A stretch of 9,493 nucleotides of DNA from JBBDIX01 sp040880235 (GCA_040880235.1 JBBDIX010000001.1:1-9493); one strand, 5' to 3'; shown: positions 1 through 6,901, numbered from the stretch's first letter. Translations and numbers: made by a program. Notes: generated by a model from the sequence alone, not told the origin.

Positions 1-1133
1 ACGTCGTGCTCGACGACGGGTCGGTCGAGACGCGTCGCGTGGGCATCGAGCGCCTGCACATGGAGGAGGACACCGGCAAGTCGCTGCACGTCGGGGATAC
101 CGGGCGGCTGCACGGCGCGGACCGGTCCCTCATCGACTACAACCGGTCTGGCATCCCCCTGCTGGAGATCGTGTCGCATCCCGACATCCGGGATCCACAG
201 ACCGCGCAGGCCTACCTGCGGGAACTGCAGGCCATCGTGCGTGCCGTGGACGTCTCCGACGCCCGCATGGAGGAGGGGTCGATGCGGTGCGACGCCAACG
301 TGTCGGTGCGCCATCCGGGCGAACCGCTCGGCACCCGATGTGAGATCAAGAACCTCAACTCGGTGCGTTCGCTCGGTCGTGCGATCACGTTCGAGGCGCT
401 GCGTCAGGTCGACGTGCTCACCGGTGGCGGTGCGATCGTCATGGAGACGCGCCACTGGGACGAGGGTCGTGGCGTCACGGAGACGCTGCGCCGCAAGGAG
501 TCCGTCACCGACTATCGCTACTTCCCGGATCCCGACCTCGTCACCATCACCATGTCCGACGACCGGGTCGAGCAGATCCGAGCGGAACTGCCGGAGCTGC
601 CGGCCGCGGCACGCGAACGACTTCGTGGCCTCGGGCTGCACGCGGACCTGGCGGCGCAGGTCGCCGGAGGCGGCCTGTCCGTGTTCGACGAGGCGGTCGC
701 GGTGGGTGCGGACCCGACGGCCGTCGCCAACTGGCTCACCGGTGACGTCGCCGGCCAGCTCACCCAGGCCTCCACGAACCTGCAGGACAGCGGCCTCACC
801 GGCGCGCACGTGGCCGAACTGCTCGGACTGATCGAGGACGGGACCCTGTCGACGAGCCTCGCGAAGCAGGTGCTCTCCGGGGTCATCGCCTCGGATGGCA
901 CGCGGTCCCCGTCACGGGTCGCCGCTGACGAGGGACTCGAACAGGTCTCCGACGAGGGAGAGCTGCGGGCGATCGTCGAACAGGTCGTCGCCGACGACCC
1001 GGCGACGGTGGAGGCGATCCGAGGCGGCAACGACAAGGCGATCGGCGCGCTCGTCGGGCAGGTCATGAAGGCCACCCGGGGTCAGGCCGATCCACGCCGG
1101 ACCAACGAACTGCTGCGTGAGGTGATCGGCTGA
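1..1133 (+). CDS. gatB: Aspartyl/glutamyl-tRNA(Asn/Gln) amidotransferase subunit B, 5'-truncated by window edge
   Basis: GatB is the kinase/transamidase subunit of the GatCAB complex, which converts Glu-tRNA(Gln) and Asp-tRNA(Asn) to Gln-tRNA and Asn-tRNA in the cytoplasm using ammonia from GatA. The frame is already open at the window edge (first whole codon at 3) and stops with TGA at 1131-1133, leaving 376 residues. The family is usually about 480-500 residues, so roughly 110 N-terminal residues lie outside. Family signatures are plain: GIERLHMEEDTGKSLH near the left edge, DYNRSGIPLLEIVSHPD (about 138-188), SMRCDANVSVR (about 280-310) and CEIKNLNSVRS (about 340-370). The C-terminal part, from about 690 on, is the helical GatB middle and YqeY-like tRNA-binding region, ending in NELLREVIG. 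The likely gatC and gatA partners would be upstream and are not visible. Nothing suggests it is broken. Confidence 0.98.
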   Translation, partial: VVLDDGSVETRRVGIERLHMEEDTGKSLHVGDTGRLHGADRSLIDYNRSGIPLLEIVSHPDIRDPQTAQAYLRELQAIVRAVDVSDARMEEGSMRCDANVSVRHPGEPLGTRCEIKNLNSVRSLGRAITFEALRQVDVLTGGGAIVMETRHWDEGRGVTETLRRKESVTDYRYFPDPDLVTITMSDDRVEQIRAELPELPAAARERLRGLGLHADLAAQVAGGGLSVFDEAVAVGADPTAVANWLTGDVAGQLTQASTNLQDSGLTGAHVAELLGLIEDGTLSTSLAKQVLSGVIASDGTRSPSRVAADEGLEQVSDEGELRAIVEQVVADDPATVEAIRGGNDKAIGALVGQVMKATRGQADPRRTNELLREVIG

Positions 1134-1163
1134 CGCACGGCCACGGAGCGCATCCCAGGGGCC

Positions 1164-1207
1164 TACCCTGCACCCACCGGTCCGGTCGGTGACCGTCGGA
1201 GGCCAAC
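1164..1207 (+). promoter_or_regulatory. Possible dxs promoter -10 element and ribosome binding site
   Basis: The 74-base gap between gatB and dxs contains TACCCT at 1164-1169, which fits the actinobacterial -10 pattern TANNNT, but no convincing -35 box lies 16-18 bases upstream. A small perfect hairpin, CGGTC-GGT-GACCG (1183-1195), follows. GGAGG at 1198-1202 is a strong Shine-Dalgarno, 5 bases before the GTG at 1208 and 8 before the GTG at 1211. The ribosome site is solid; the promoter is a guess, and dxs may simply be read through from gatB. Confidence 0.35.
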
Positions 1208-3130
1208 GTGGTGCTCGAGACCATCAGGAGTCCCGCAGATCTCAGGCAACTGAGCGCGGGTGACCTCGGCGTGCTCGCCGACGAGCTGCGCACGCGCATC
1301 GTGGACTCCGTGTCCCGGGTCGGCGGACACCTCGGGTCCAACCTCGGCGTCGTGGAACTGACGATCGCGCTGCACCGCGTCTTCGACTCGCCGCGCGACC
1401 GCATCGTGTGGGACACCGGCCACCAGGCCTACGTGCACAAGATGCTCACCGGCCGCCAGGACTTCTCCGGACTGCGTCAGGCGGGGGGACTGTCGGGCTA
1501 CCCGTCCCGGGCGGAGTCCGACCACGACATCGTGGAGAACAGCCACGCGTCCACCGCCCTGTCCTGGGCGTGCGGACTCGCGCGCGCCCAGCTCGCTCAG
1601 CCAGCGGCGCGACGTCATCGGGTCGTGGCGGTCGTGGGCGACGGGGCGCTCACCGGTGGCATGGCCTACGAGGCCCTCAACAACCTCGGCCATCACCAGC
1701 TCCCGGCGATCATCGTGCTCAACGACAACGGGCGGTCGTACGCCGAGACGGTCGGGCGGCTGTCGGAGTTCGTCGTGGAACGCGTCGCCGACATCCGGAC
1801 CGACCCGCGCTACCGCAGCATGCGCAGTCGCATCGACCAGGCCCTCACCCACGTCCCCATGATGGAACGCCTCACGGACGCCGGGATCGAGGCGCTCAAG
1901 TCTGCGCTGTCCGAGGCGCCGGCGCTCCAGTCGTTCGTCGAGGCCCTCGGGGTGCGCTACCTCGGACCGTTCGACGGTCACGACATCGGGCACCTCGAAC
2001 AGCACCTCGCGCATGCGGCACGCCTCGGCACCCCCGTGCTCGTCCACGTGCGTACCCGCAAGGGACGGGGTTACGGACCGGCCGAGTCGGACTCGGAGAA
2101 GCGCCTGCACGACACGTCGGCGTTCGACGTCGCCACCGGGGAACCGCGAGCGTCGGGTCGCCGCTGGACCGCCGCGTTCGGCGAGATCCTGGTCGACCTC
2201 GCCGAGGAGCGTGACGACCTCGTGGCGATCACCGCCGCGATGCCCGGTTCGACGGGACTGCTCGGACTGATGGCGCGGCACCCGGACCGTGTGCTCGACG
2301 TCGGCATCGCCGAACAGCATGCGGTGACGTGCGCTGCCGGTCTCGCGCACGGCGGCATGCTCCCGGTCGTCGCCGTCTACTCCACGTTCTTCTCGCGCGC
2401 GTTCGACCAGGCGAACCTGGACGTGGGTCTTCACGGCGAGCACGTCGTGTTCGTCCTCGACCGTGCCGGGGTCACCGGTGACGACGGTCCGAGCCACCAC
2501 GGGATCCTCGACCTCGCACTGGGCCTGCGGATTCCGGGGATGACGGTGCTCGCCCCGTCGCACGAACAGGACCTGCGTGCGCTGTTGACCGAGGCCCTCG
2601 ACCTCGACGGGCCGGTCCTGGTGCGCTTCCCCAAGGGTTCGGTCCAGTCTGCGGCCGACCTCGGGATCGACGGTGTGGCGCCGCGCGGACTGGCGGCGCG
2701 CCGCCTGCGTGACGGCGACGACGTGTGCGTGCTCGCGGTGGGTGATCGCGTCGCGGCAGCACTGGAGGCCGCCCGGACGCTCGAGGGTGACGGCATCCAC
2801 GCTGCGATCTGGGACGTTCGCAGCGTCCGTCCCGTCGACGCGCACCTGCTCGACGCCGCGGCGCGAAGTGGCCTGGTCGTCACCCTCGAGAACGGTGTGC
2901 TCGGTGGCGGTGCCGGTGCAGAGATCGCCGACCGACTCGTCGAGCGTGCCGGGATCGGGCACGTGCCCCCGGTGCTGCGTCTCGGGGTGCCCGACACCTA
3001 CCTGGCCCACGGCAACGCCGACCAGATCCTCGCCGAACTGGGGCTGGACGCGACGGGTGTCGTCACCGCGGTGCGCAAGGCCCTCGCGGACCTGGCGGTG
3101 ACGCAGGATGCGGCACTCACCAGCAGGTGA
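1208..3130 (+). CDS. dxs: 1-deoxy-D-xylulose-5-phosphate synthase
   Basis: Dxs condenses pyruvate and glyceraldehyde 3-phosphate to DXP with loss of CO2. This is the first step of the MEP route to isoprenoids, and DXP also feeds thiamine and pyridoxal synthesis in many bacteria. The 640 residues match the usual family length. Three domains are visible: the N-terminal thiamine-diphosphate domain (about 1-318), with His41, His72 in HQAYVHK, and the cofactor/Mg motif GDGALTGG (Asp145) leading to NDN (Asn172-Asn174); the central transketolase pyrimidine domain, with Glu369 in DVGIAEQHAV aligning with the catalytic Glu370 of the E. coli enzyme; and the C-terminal transketolase domain from about 490. 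The start is GTG 1208 with GGAGG 5 bases upstream; GTG 1211 is an equal alternative. Its neighbours are not MEP genes, so it is probably an isolated housekeeping unit. No key residue is missing. Confidence 0.97.
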   Translation: MVLETIRSPADLRQLSAGDLGVLADELRTRIVDSVSRVGGHLGSNLGVVELTIALHRVFDSPRDRIVWDTGHQAYVHKMLTGRQDFSGLRQAGGLSGYPSRAESDHDIVENSHASTALSWACGLARAQLAQPAARRHRVVAVVGDGALTGGMAYEALNNLGHHQLPAIIVLNDNGRSYAETVGRLSEFVVERVADIRTDPRYRSMRSRIDQALTHVPMMERLTDAGIEALKSALSEAPALQSFVEALGVRYLGPFDGHDIGHLEQHLAHAARLGTPVLVHVRTRKGRGYGPAESDSEKRLHDTSAFDVATGEPRASGRRWTAAFGEILVDLAEERDDLVAITAAMPGSTGLLGLMARHPDRVLDVGIAEQHAVTCAAGLAHGGMLPVVAVYSTFFSRAFDQANLDVGLHGEHVVFVLDRAGVTGDDGPSHHGILDLALGLRIPGMTVLAPSHEQDLRALLTEALDLDGPVLVRFPKGSVQSAADLGIDGVAPRGLAARRLRDGDDVCVLAVGDRVAAALEAARTLEGDGIHAAIWDVRSVRPVDAHLLDAAARSGLVVTLENGVLGGGAGAEIADRLVERAGIGHVPPVLRLGVPDTYLAHGNADQILAELGLDATGVVTAVRKALADLAVTQDAALTSR

Positions 3131-3187
3131 CGCCCTGGCGCGCACCCACGGGCCGGACGTCGTCGGCAGTGGTCTCGGCGGTCGGAC

Positions 3188-3216
3188 TTGACCCGGGCCG
3201 TCGGGCACGTCAACAT
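3188..3216 (+). promoter_or_regulatory. Candidate promoter of the ilvB leader and operon
   Basis: TTGACC at 3188-3193 and CAACAT at 3211-3216 are separated by 17 bases, a good fit to the sigma-70-type arrangement in actinobacteria, where the -35 is usually the better conserved half in such promoters and the -10 approximates TANNNT. Transcription would start near 3222-3225, about 20-25 bases before the leader ORF and more than 200 before ilvB. That leaves room for the attenuator. The -10 is imperfect at its first base. Confidence 0.5.
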
Positions 3217-3230
3217 CTGGGGTGTGGACG
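3208..3230. promoter_or_regulatory. Imperfect inverted repeat over the -10 region, possible operator
   Basis: CGTCAACA (3208-3215) and TGTGGACG (3223-3230) are inverted copies with one mismatch, separated by 7 bases. The dyad covers the proposed -10 box and start point, where a repressor would act. This is seen only as sequence symmetry. No regulator is recognisable in the window, and a dyad this size could arise by chance in such GC-rich DNA. Confidence 0.25.
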
Positions 3231-3246
3231 ACCCAGAAGGGTGAAG

Positions 3247-3336
3247 GTGACGAACGCGACCCGGGTGCCCGACATGGCGCTCTCCGTGGACACCGCGGCA
3301 CTGCGTGCCCTCGGTGTGGTCGTGGTCGTCGTGTAG
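3247..3336 (+). CDS. Valine-rich leader peptide of the ilvB attenuator
   Basis: A short ORF ends in six consecutive valine codons (GTG GTC GTG GTC GTC GTG, 3316-3333) followed by TAG (3334-3336). From GTG 3247, preceded by AGAAGG at 3235-3240 with 6 bases spacing, it encodes 29 residues. From ATG 3274, with only a weak GGGTG upstream, it encodes 20. Leucines occur at three further positions; isoleucine is absent. Leader peptides with runs of branched-chain residues before ilvB are established in actinobacteria, including the ilvBNC leader of Corynebacterium glutamicum. Ribosomes stalling on scarce Val-tRNA would change folding of the RNA immediately downstream. The peptide itself probably has no function. 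The run of valines at the very end, next to two hairpins and just before ilvB, makes a chance ORF unlikely, but translation is inferred. Confidence 0.72.
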   Translation: MTNATRVPDMALSVDTAALRALGVVVVVV

Positions 3337-3364
3337 CATGCGCTGACGTCCCGCCAGCGCACGC
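3336..3364 (+). promoter_or_regulatory. Attenuator hairpin directly after the leader stop codon
   Basis: TGCGCTG (3339-3345) and CAGCGCA (3355-3361) form a perfect 7-bp stem around a 9-base loop. After one mismatch two more pairs (3337-3363 and 3336-3364) extend it. It begins at the last base of the leader stop, so a ribosome stalled on the valine codons would cover its 5' arm, while a ribosome completing the leader would behave differently. It abuts the terminator-like stem without overlapping it, so its part in switching (pause hairpin or antiterminator component) is not settled. Confidence 0.5.
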
Positions 3365-3392
3365 GAACCTCCCGAGACCGGGAGGTTCTCTC
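3365..3392 (+). terminator. Intrinsic terminator-like hairpin of the ilvB attenuator
   Basis: GAACCTCCCG (3365-3374) pairs perfectly with CGGGAGGTTC (3379-3388), giving a 10-bp stem with the 4-base loop AGAC. The following bases, TCTC, are pyrimidines rather than a true U-run, as is common for GC-rich actinobacterial terminators. It lies between the valine leader and ilvB and stops well short of the ilvB start, so it is best read as the conditional terminator of the attenuator rather than the end of dxs. Its strength without a U-tract cannot be judged by eye. Confidence 0.62.
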
Positions 3393-3402
3393 ATGGTGAG
3401 GG

Positions 3403-3434
3403 TCCCGCTCGTCGAGCGGGAGGCACGAGGAGAG
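3403..3434 (+). promoter_or_regulatory. Third leader hairpin and ilvB ribosome binding site
   Basis: TCCCGCTC (3403-3410) and GAGCGGGA (3414-3421) form a perfect 8-bp stem with a 3-base loop. GAGGAGAG (3427-3434), whose AGGAG core ends 6 bases before the ilvB ATG, is the Shine-Dalgarno. CTCTC at 3388-3392 is complementary to GAGAG at 3430-3434 inside this site, and CGGGAGG at 3417-3423 repeats the 3' arm of the terminator stem. Alternative folds controlling ribosome access are therefore possible; this is inference from complementarity. Confidence 0.4.
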
Positions 3435-3438
3435 CCAG

Positions 3439-5187
3439 ATGGAGATCACCGGCGCACAGGCCGTCATGAAGAGCCTCGAAGCGCTCGGCGTCGACACGGT
3501 CTTCGGGTATCCGGGAGGTGCGATCCTGCCGGCCTACGACCCGTTGATCGACGCGAGTCTCCGTCACGTACTCGTGCGCCACGAACAGGGTGCGGTCCAC
3601 ATGGCCTCGGGCTACGCCCACGCCACCGGGCGTGTCGGGGTCTGCCTCGTGACGTCAGGGCCCGGCGCGACGAACCTCGTGACGGGACTGGCCGACGCCC
3701 ACATGGACTCGATCCCGGTGCTGGCCATCACCGGGCAGGTCGCCACCAGCGCAATCGGATCCGACGCCTTCCAGGAGGCCGACGTCACCGGCATCACGAT
3801 GCCGATCACCAAGCACAATGAACTGGTTCCGACCGTGCAGCGCATCGCGGGCGCGATTCGCGAGGCGTTCCACATCGCCCACACGGGTCGGCCCGGTCCG
3901 GTGCTCGTCGACATCCCCAAGGACGTGCTCAACGCCACGTTCGAGTGGGAATGGACCGACCACGTGGACCTGCCGGGCTACCGCCCGACGGTCCGCGGTC
4001 ACGGGCGGATGATCAAGGAGGCTCTCGAACTGATCGCCTCGAGCCGCCGTCCGGTGATCTACGCCGGGGGAGGCATCCTGCGTGCCGATGCGACCGAGGA
4101 ACTGTTCGAGCTCGCGACGAGCCTGCAGATCCCCGTCGTCACCACGCTCATGGCACGCGGGGCCTTCCCGGACGCGCACGAACTGGCTGTCGGGATGCCC
4201 GGGATGCACGGGCACTACGCCGCCGTTCGTGCGCTGCAGGAGACCGACCTGTTGGTCACGCTCGGGGCACGGTTCGACGATCGGGTCACGGGCCGTCTCG
4301 ACGCGTTCGCGCCCCATGCGCGGGTGCTGCAGGTCGACGTGGACCCGGCCGAGATCGGCAAGAACCGAGAGGTGGACGTTCCCATCGTGGGCGACCTGAA
4401 GGTCGTGCTCGAACAGCTGAATCGTCTGCTGTCCGACAAGCAGAAGGCGCTCGGGGCGGACACCTTCGTGCCCGACGCGGCCGACTGGCGTGTCCACCTG
4501 ACGGCCATGGCCGCCGAACACCCCCTGCGTGTCGACCAGCCGGAGACGGGAGTCCTCAAGCCGCAGACCGCGATACGGGCGATCTACGAGCGTTGGGGCG
4601 ACGATGCGGTGTACGTCGCCGGGGTGGGTCAGCACCAGATGTGGGCGTCGCAGCTCATCTCGTTCAGCCGCCGCGGCCAGTGGATCAACTCCGGAGGGCT
4701 CGGCACGATGGGCTACGCCGTGCCTGCGGCGATCGGCGCCAAGGTCGGGGTGGGACCGGACGTCCCCGTGGTCGCCATCGACGGTGACGGGTGCTTCCAG
4801 ATGACGATGCAGGAACTCGCGACCGCGGTCCAGCACGACATCCCGGTGGTCTTCTGCATCATCAACAACGGTTACCTCGGGATGGTGCGCCAGTGGCAGC
4901 ACCTCTTCTACGAGGACCGCCTGTCCCAGGTGGCCCTCCCGCAGGACCTGCCCGACCTGCTCAAGCTCGCCGATGCGTACGGGATCCCCGGATTCCGCGT
5001 GGAGACCGTCGAGGACCTCGACACGGTCCTGTCCAAGGCCCACGGGATCACGGACCGGCCCGTGCTCGTCGACCTGCGGGTCGATCCCGAGGAGATGGTC
5101 TTCCCGATGGTCCCGTCGGGCGCCAGCAACGACGAGGTGCTCGAATCGGTCGAGGAGTGGCGCGAACGCGCCGCGGCGCAACAGTGA
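3439..5187 (+). CDS. ilvB: Acetolactate (acetohydroxyacid) synthase large, catalytic subunit
   Basis: IlvB joins two pyruvates to acetolactate (for valine and leucine), or pyruvate plus 2-oxobutyrate to acetohydroxybutyrate (for isoleucine), using thiamine diphosphate, Mg and FAD. The 582 residues are the normal length. Visible in order are: the N-terminal TPP pyrimidine domain with YPGGAILPAYD and catalytic Glu49 in VRHEQGA; SGPGATNLVTG; DAFQEADVTGIT; the central FAD-binding domain with GARFDDRVTGRLD; and the C-terminal TPP domain with GDGCFQMTMQE (Asp450) leading to IINNGYLGMVRQWQ (Asn476-Asn477, Trp486). The ATG at 3439 has AGGAG 6 bases upstream and gives the usual N-terminus (TGAQAVMKSLEALGVDTVFG). 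It follows a valine leader and attenuator and is followed 56 bases later by its regulatory subunit. Biosynthetic rather than catabolic (AlsS-type) identity follows from the ilvN partner. Confidence 0.98.
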   Translation: MEITGAQAVMKSLEALGVDTVFGYPGGAILPAYDPLIDASLRHVLVRHEQGAVHMASGYAHATGRVGVCLVTSGPGATNLVTGLADAHMDSIPVLAITGQVATSAIGSDAFQEADVTGITMPITKHNELVPTVQRIAGAIREAFHIAHTGRPGPVLVDIPKDVLNATFEWEWTDHVDLPGYRPTVRGHGRMIKEALELIASSRRPVIYAGGGILRADATEELFELATSLQIPVVTTLMARGAFPDAHELAVGMPGMHGHYAAVRALQETDLLVTLGARFDDRVTGRLDAFAPHARVLQVDVDPAEIGKNREVDVPIVGDLKVVLEQLNRLLSDKQKALGADTFVPDAADWRVHLTAMAAEHPLRVDQPETGVLKPQTAIRAIYERWGDDAVYVAGVGQHQMWASQLISFSRRGQWINSGGLGTMGYAVPAAIGAKVGVGPDVPVVAIDGDGCFQMTMQELATAVQHDIPVVFCIINNGYLGMVRQWQHLFYEDRLSQVALPQDLPDLLKLADAYGIPGFRVETVEDLDTVLSKAHGITDRPVLVDLRVDPEEMVFPMVPSGASNDEVLESVEEWRERAAAQQ

Positions 5188-5231
5188 TCGCTGCGGCATC
5201 GGTGACCCGAACCGCAGGGAGCCAGGACACC

Positions 5232-5246
5232 AGGAGGCAGGACGTG
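5232..5246 (+). promoter_or_regulatory. Ribosome binding site fixing the ilvN GTG start
   Basis: AGGAGG at 5232-5237 is a full-consensus Shine-Dalgarno, 6 bases before GTG 5244. The reading frame stays open far upstream, back into ilvB in another frame, so this site rather than frame length decides the start. The resulting N-terminus, ENRHTLSVLVENRPGVL, begins exactly where the ACT domain begins in known IlvN proteins. Confidence 0.85.
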
Positions 5247-5771
5247 GAGAACCGCCACACGCTCTCCGTGCTCGTCGAGAACCGGCCGGGCGTGCTGACG
5301 CGCATCGCCGGCATGTTCGCGCGACGCGCCTACAACATCCACTCGCTGGCGGTCGGTCCGACCGACGACGAGGGCGTCTCACGCCTGACCATCGTCGTCG
5401 GCACCGAGGCCGTGCAGCTCGAGCAGATCATCAAGCAGCTCAACAAGCTGATCCACGTCCTCAAGATCATCGAACTCGACCGCGACGACGCGGTGCTACG
5501 AGAGCTGCAGCTCGTCAAGGTCGTCGCCGATCACACGAACCGTTCACAGATCATCGAGATCGCGGACGTGTTCCGTGCCAACATCGTCGACGTCGCGGCG
5601 GACGCGATCACCATCGAGGTGGCGGGCAGTCCCGCGAAGCTCGAGGCGATGGTCGACCTCCTGGAACCCTTCGGGATCCGGGAACTCGTACGAAGCGGAA
5701 CGATCGCGCTGTCGCGCGGCTCGCGATCGATCACCGACGGTTCCAGGCTGCGCATGCAGAGGGTGGTGTGA
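5244..5771 (+). CDS. ilvN: Acetolactate synthase small, regulatory subunit
   Basis: IlvN binds the IlvB catalytic subunit, raises its activity and confers feedback inhibition, usually by valine. At 175 residues it is the standard length of the long-form small subunit (about 160-180). Residues 5-78 are an ACT domain, with HTLSVLVENRPGVLTRIAG (Asn13 and Gly16 in the effector-binding turn) and AYNIHSLAVGPT. Residues about 85-165 are the ALS small-subunit C-terminal domain, with LQLVKV near 93 and then IVDVAADAITIEVAGSPAKL. The GTG start is chosen from the AGGAGG site and domain boundary. The gap to ilvB is 56 bases and to the next gene only 5, so co-transcription is likely. Nothing is missing; together with the leader peptide, the pathway's first step would be sensed at both the RNA and the protein level. 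Confidence 0.97.
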   Translation: MENRHTLSVLVENRPGVLTRIAGMFARRAYNIHSLAVGPTDDEGVSRLTIVVGTEAVQLEQIIKQLNKLIHVLKIIELDRDDAVLRELQLVKVVADHTNRSQIIEIADVFRANIVDVAADAITIEVAGSPAKLEAMVDLLEPFGIRELVRSGTIALSRGSRSITDGSRLRMQRVV

Positions 5772-5776
5772 CACAC

Positions 5777-6901
5777 ATGAACAACGACGTCGTCGATCCA
5801 GCGATCCCGCCGCAGCGACTGCTGCTCGGCCCGGGTCCCTCACCAGTGCACCCCGACGTGCTCGCGGCGCAGGCGCGCCCGATCGTCGGTCACCTGGACC
5901 CGTGGTTCCTCGACGTGATGGACCAGCTCGGTGACATGCTGCGCGCCGTGCTCCGGACGAGCAACCGGCTCACCTACGCCGCGTCGGGCACCGGGTCCGC
6001 CGGCATGGAGACGGCCGTGGTCAACGTCGTCGAGCCGGGTGACACCGTGATCGTGGGTGTCAACGGCGTGTTCGGCGGCAGGATCGCCGACACCGCGGAG
6101 CGTGCCGGCGCCGAGGTCGTGCCGATCTCCGAGCCCTGGGGACGGATCATCCCGCCGGAGCGTGTCGCCGAGGCGATCGGCGACCACCCCGACGCGAAGT
6201 TCGTCGCGCTGGTGCACGCCGAGACCTCGACCGGGGCGCACCAGCCCCTCGAGGAGGTCGGCTCGATGCTGGCCGGAACCGACACGCTGTTCCTCGTGGA
6301 CGCGGTGACCTCGCTGGCCGGGGTCCCGCTCGAGGTCGACGCGTGGAACATCGACGTGCTGTACAGCGGCACCCAGAAGTGCCTGTCGATCCCGCCTGGT
6401 CTGTCGCCGGTGACCTTCAGCGAGAAGGCCGAGGCCGTCATCGACCGCCGCAGCACGAAGGTGCGCTCCTGGTACCTCGACGTCAGCGCGATCCGCAAGT
6501 ACTGGGGCGCTGAGCGGGTCTACCACCACACCGCGCCGATCAGTGCCCTGCTCGGGCTGCACGAGGGGCTGCGGATCGTCCTCGCCGAAGGGCTGGAGAA
6601 GCGCTGGGCACGTCACGCGGAGGTCGGTGAGCAGCTTCACCGTCAGCTCGCGGACCGCGACGCGCGCATCGTCACCCAGGAGGGCCACCGGCTGCCGGAG
6701 CTCACCGTGTTCGAGCTTCCCGGCGACGTCGAGGAGGCCCCGTTGCGCAAGCGTCTGCTGCTCGAGCACGGCATCGAGGTCGGTGGCGGGCTCGGCGACT
6801 TCGCCGGCAGGTGCTGGCGGGTCGGGCTCATGGGTGAGGGCGCGACGCACGAGAACGTCGACCGTCTGCTCGATGCCCTCGACCAGCTGCTCGAGGGCTG
6901 A
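5777..6901 (+). CDS. Class V PLP aminotransferase, alanine/serine-glyoxylate type
   Basis: This is a cytoplasmic pyridoxal-phosphate aminotransferase of the class V (AGXT/SgaA-like) group, which moves an amino group from alanine or serine to glyoxylate or pyruvate. The 374 residues match the family. Visible are the N-terminal LLLGPGPSPVHPDVL with VGHLDPWF, the phosphate-binding turn SGTGSAGME (from Ser70), Asp175 in LFLVDAVTSLAG contacting the PLP ring nitrogen, and the Schiff-base lysine Lys201 in YSGTQKCLSIPPGL; the 26-residue Asp-Lys spacing is that of known members. The ATG at 5777 lies 5 bases after the ilvN stop with only a weak GGTGG upstream, so translation is probably coupled to ilvN. 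It sits where ilvC is usual. Substrate is unresolved: alanine-glyoxylate, serine-glyoxylate, serine-pyruvate or ureidoglycine-glyoxylate activity are all possible; use in glycine/serine metabolism is likeliest. Confidence 0.92.
   Translation: MNNDVVDPAIPPQRLLLGPGPSPVHPDVLAAQARPIVGHLDPWFLDVMDQLGDMLRAVLRTSNRLTYAASGTGSAGMETAVVNVVEPGDTVIVGVNGVFGGRIADTAERAGAEVVPISEPWGRIIPPERVAEAIGDHPDAKFVALVHAETSTGAHQPLEEVGSMLAGTDTLFLVDAVTSLAGVPLEVDAWNIDVLYSGTQKCLSIPPGLSPVTFSEKAEAVIDRRSTKVRSWYLDVSAIRKYWGAERVYHHTAPISALLGLHEGLRIVLAEGLEKRWARHAEVGEQLHRQLADRDARIVTQEGHRLPELTVFELPGDVEEAPLRKRLLLEHGIEVGGGLGDFAGRCWRVGLMGEGATHENVDRLLDALDQLLEG

Noticed and set aside
3131..3187. A terminator for dxs just after its stop
   Set aside because: Only short 4-bp complementarities (for example around 3131-3165) were found, with no U-run; none is convincing.
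3127..3246. In-frame extension of the leader ORF upstream to the end of dxs
   Set aside because: It would start before the likely promoter and carries no motif. The GTG 3247 and ATG 3274 starts suffice for a typical leader peptide.
3316..3333. GTG/GTC repeat in the leader as a simple-sequence repeat
   Set aside because: The units vary (GTG, GTC) and are in frame with a leader ORF ending just before hairpins, so coding for valine explains them better.
1163..3394. 743-residue open frame on the minus strand opposite dxs
   Set aside because: It lies antisense to a clearly conserved gene and its translation is Arg/Gly/Val/His-rich with no domain. Such frames are expected in GC-rich DNA with strong third-position bias.
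3655..5382. 575-residue minus-strand frame opposite ilvB and ilvN
   Set aside because: Its composition mirrors the sense codons, it has no recognisable motif or ribosome site, and it overlaps two certain genes.
4973..5776. Long N-terminal extension of the aminotransferase frame back into ilvB and ilvN
   Set aside because: The upstream translation is Arg-rich shadow sequence; the family's N-terminus begins just after ATG 5777.
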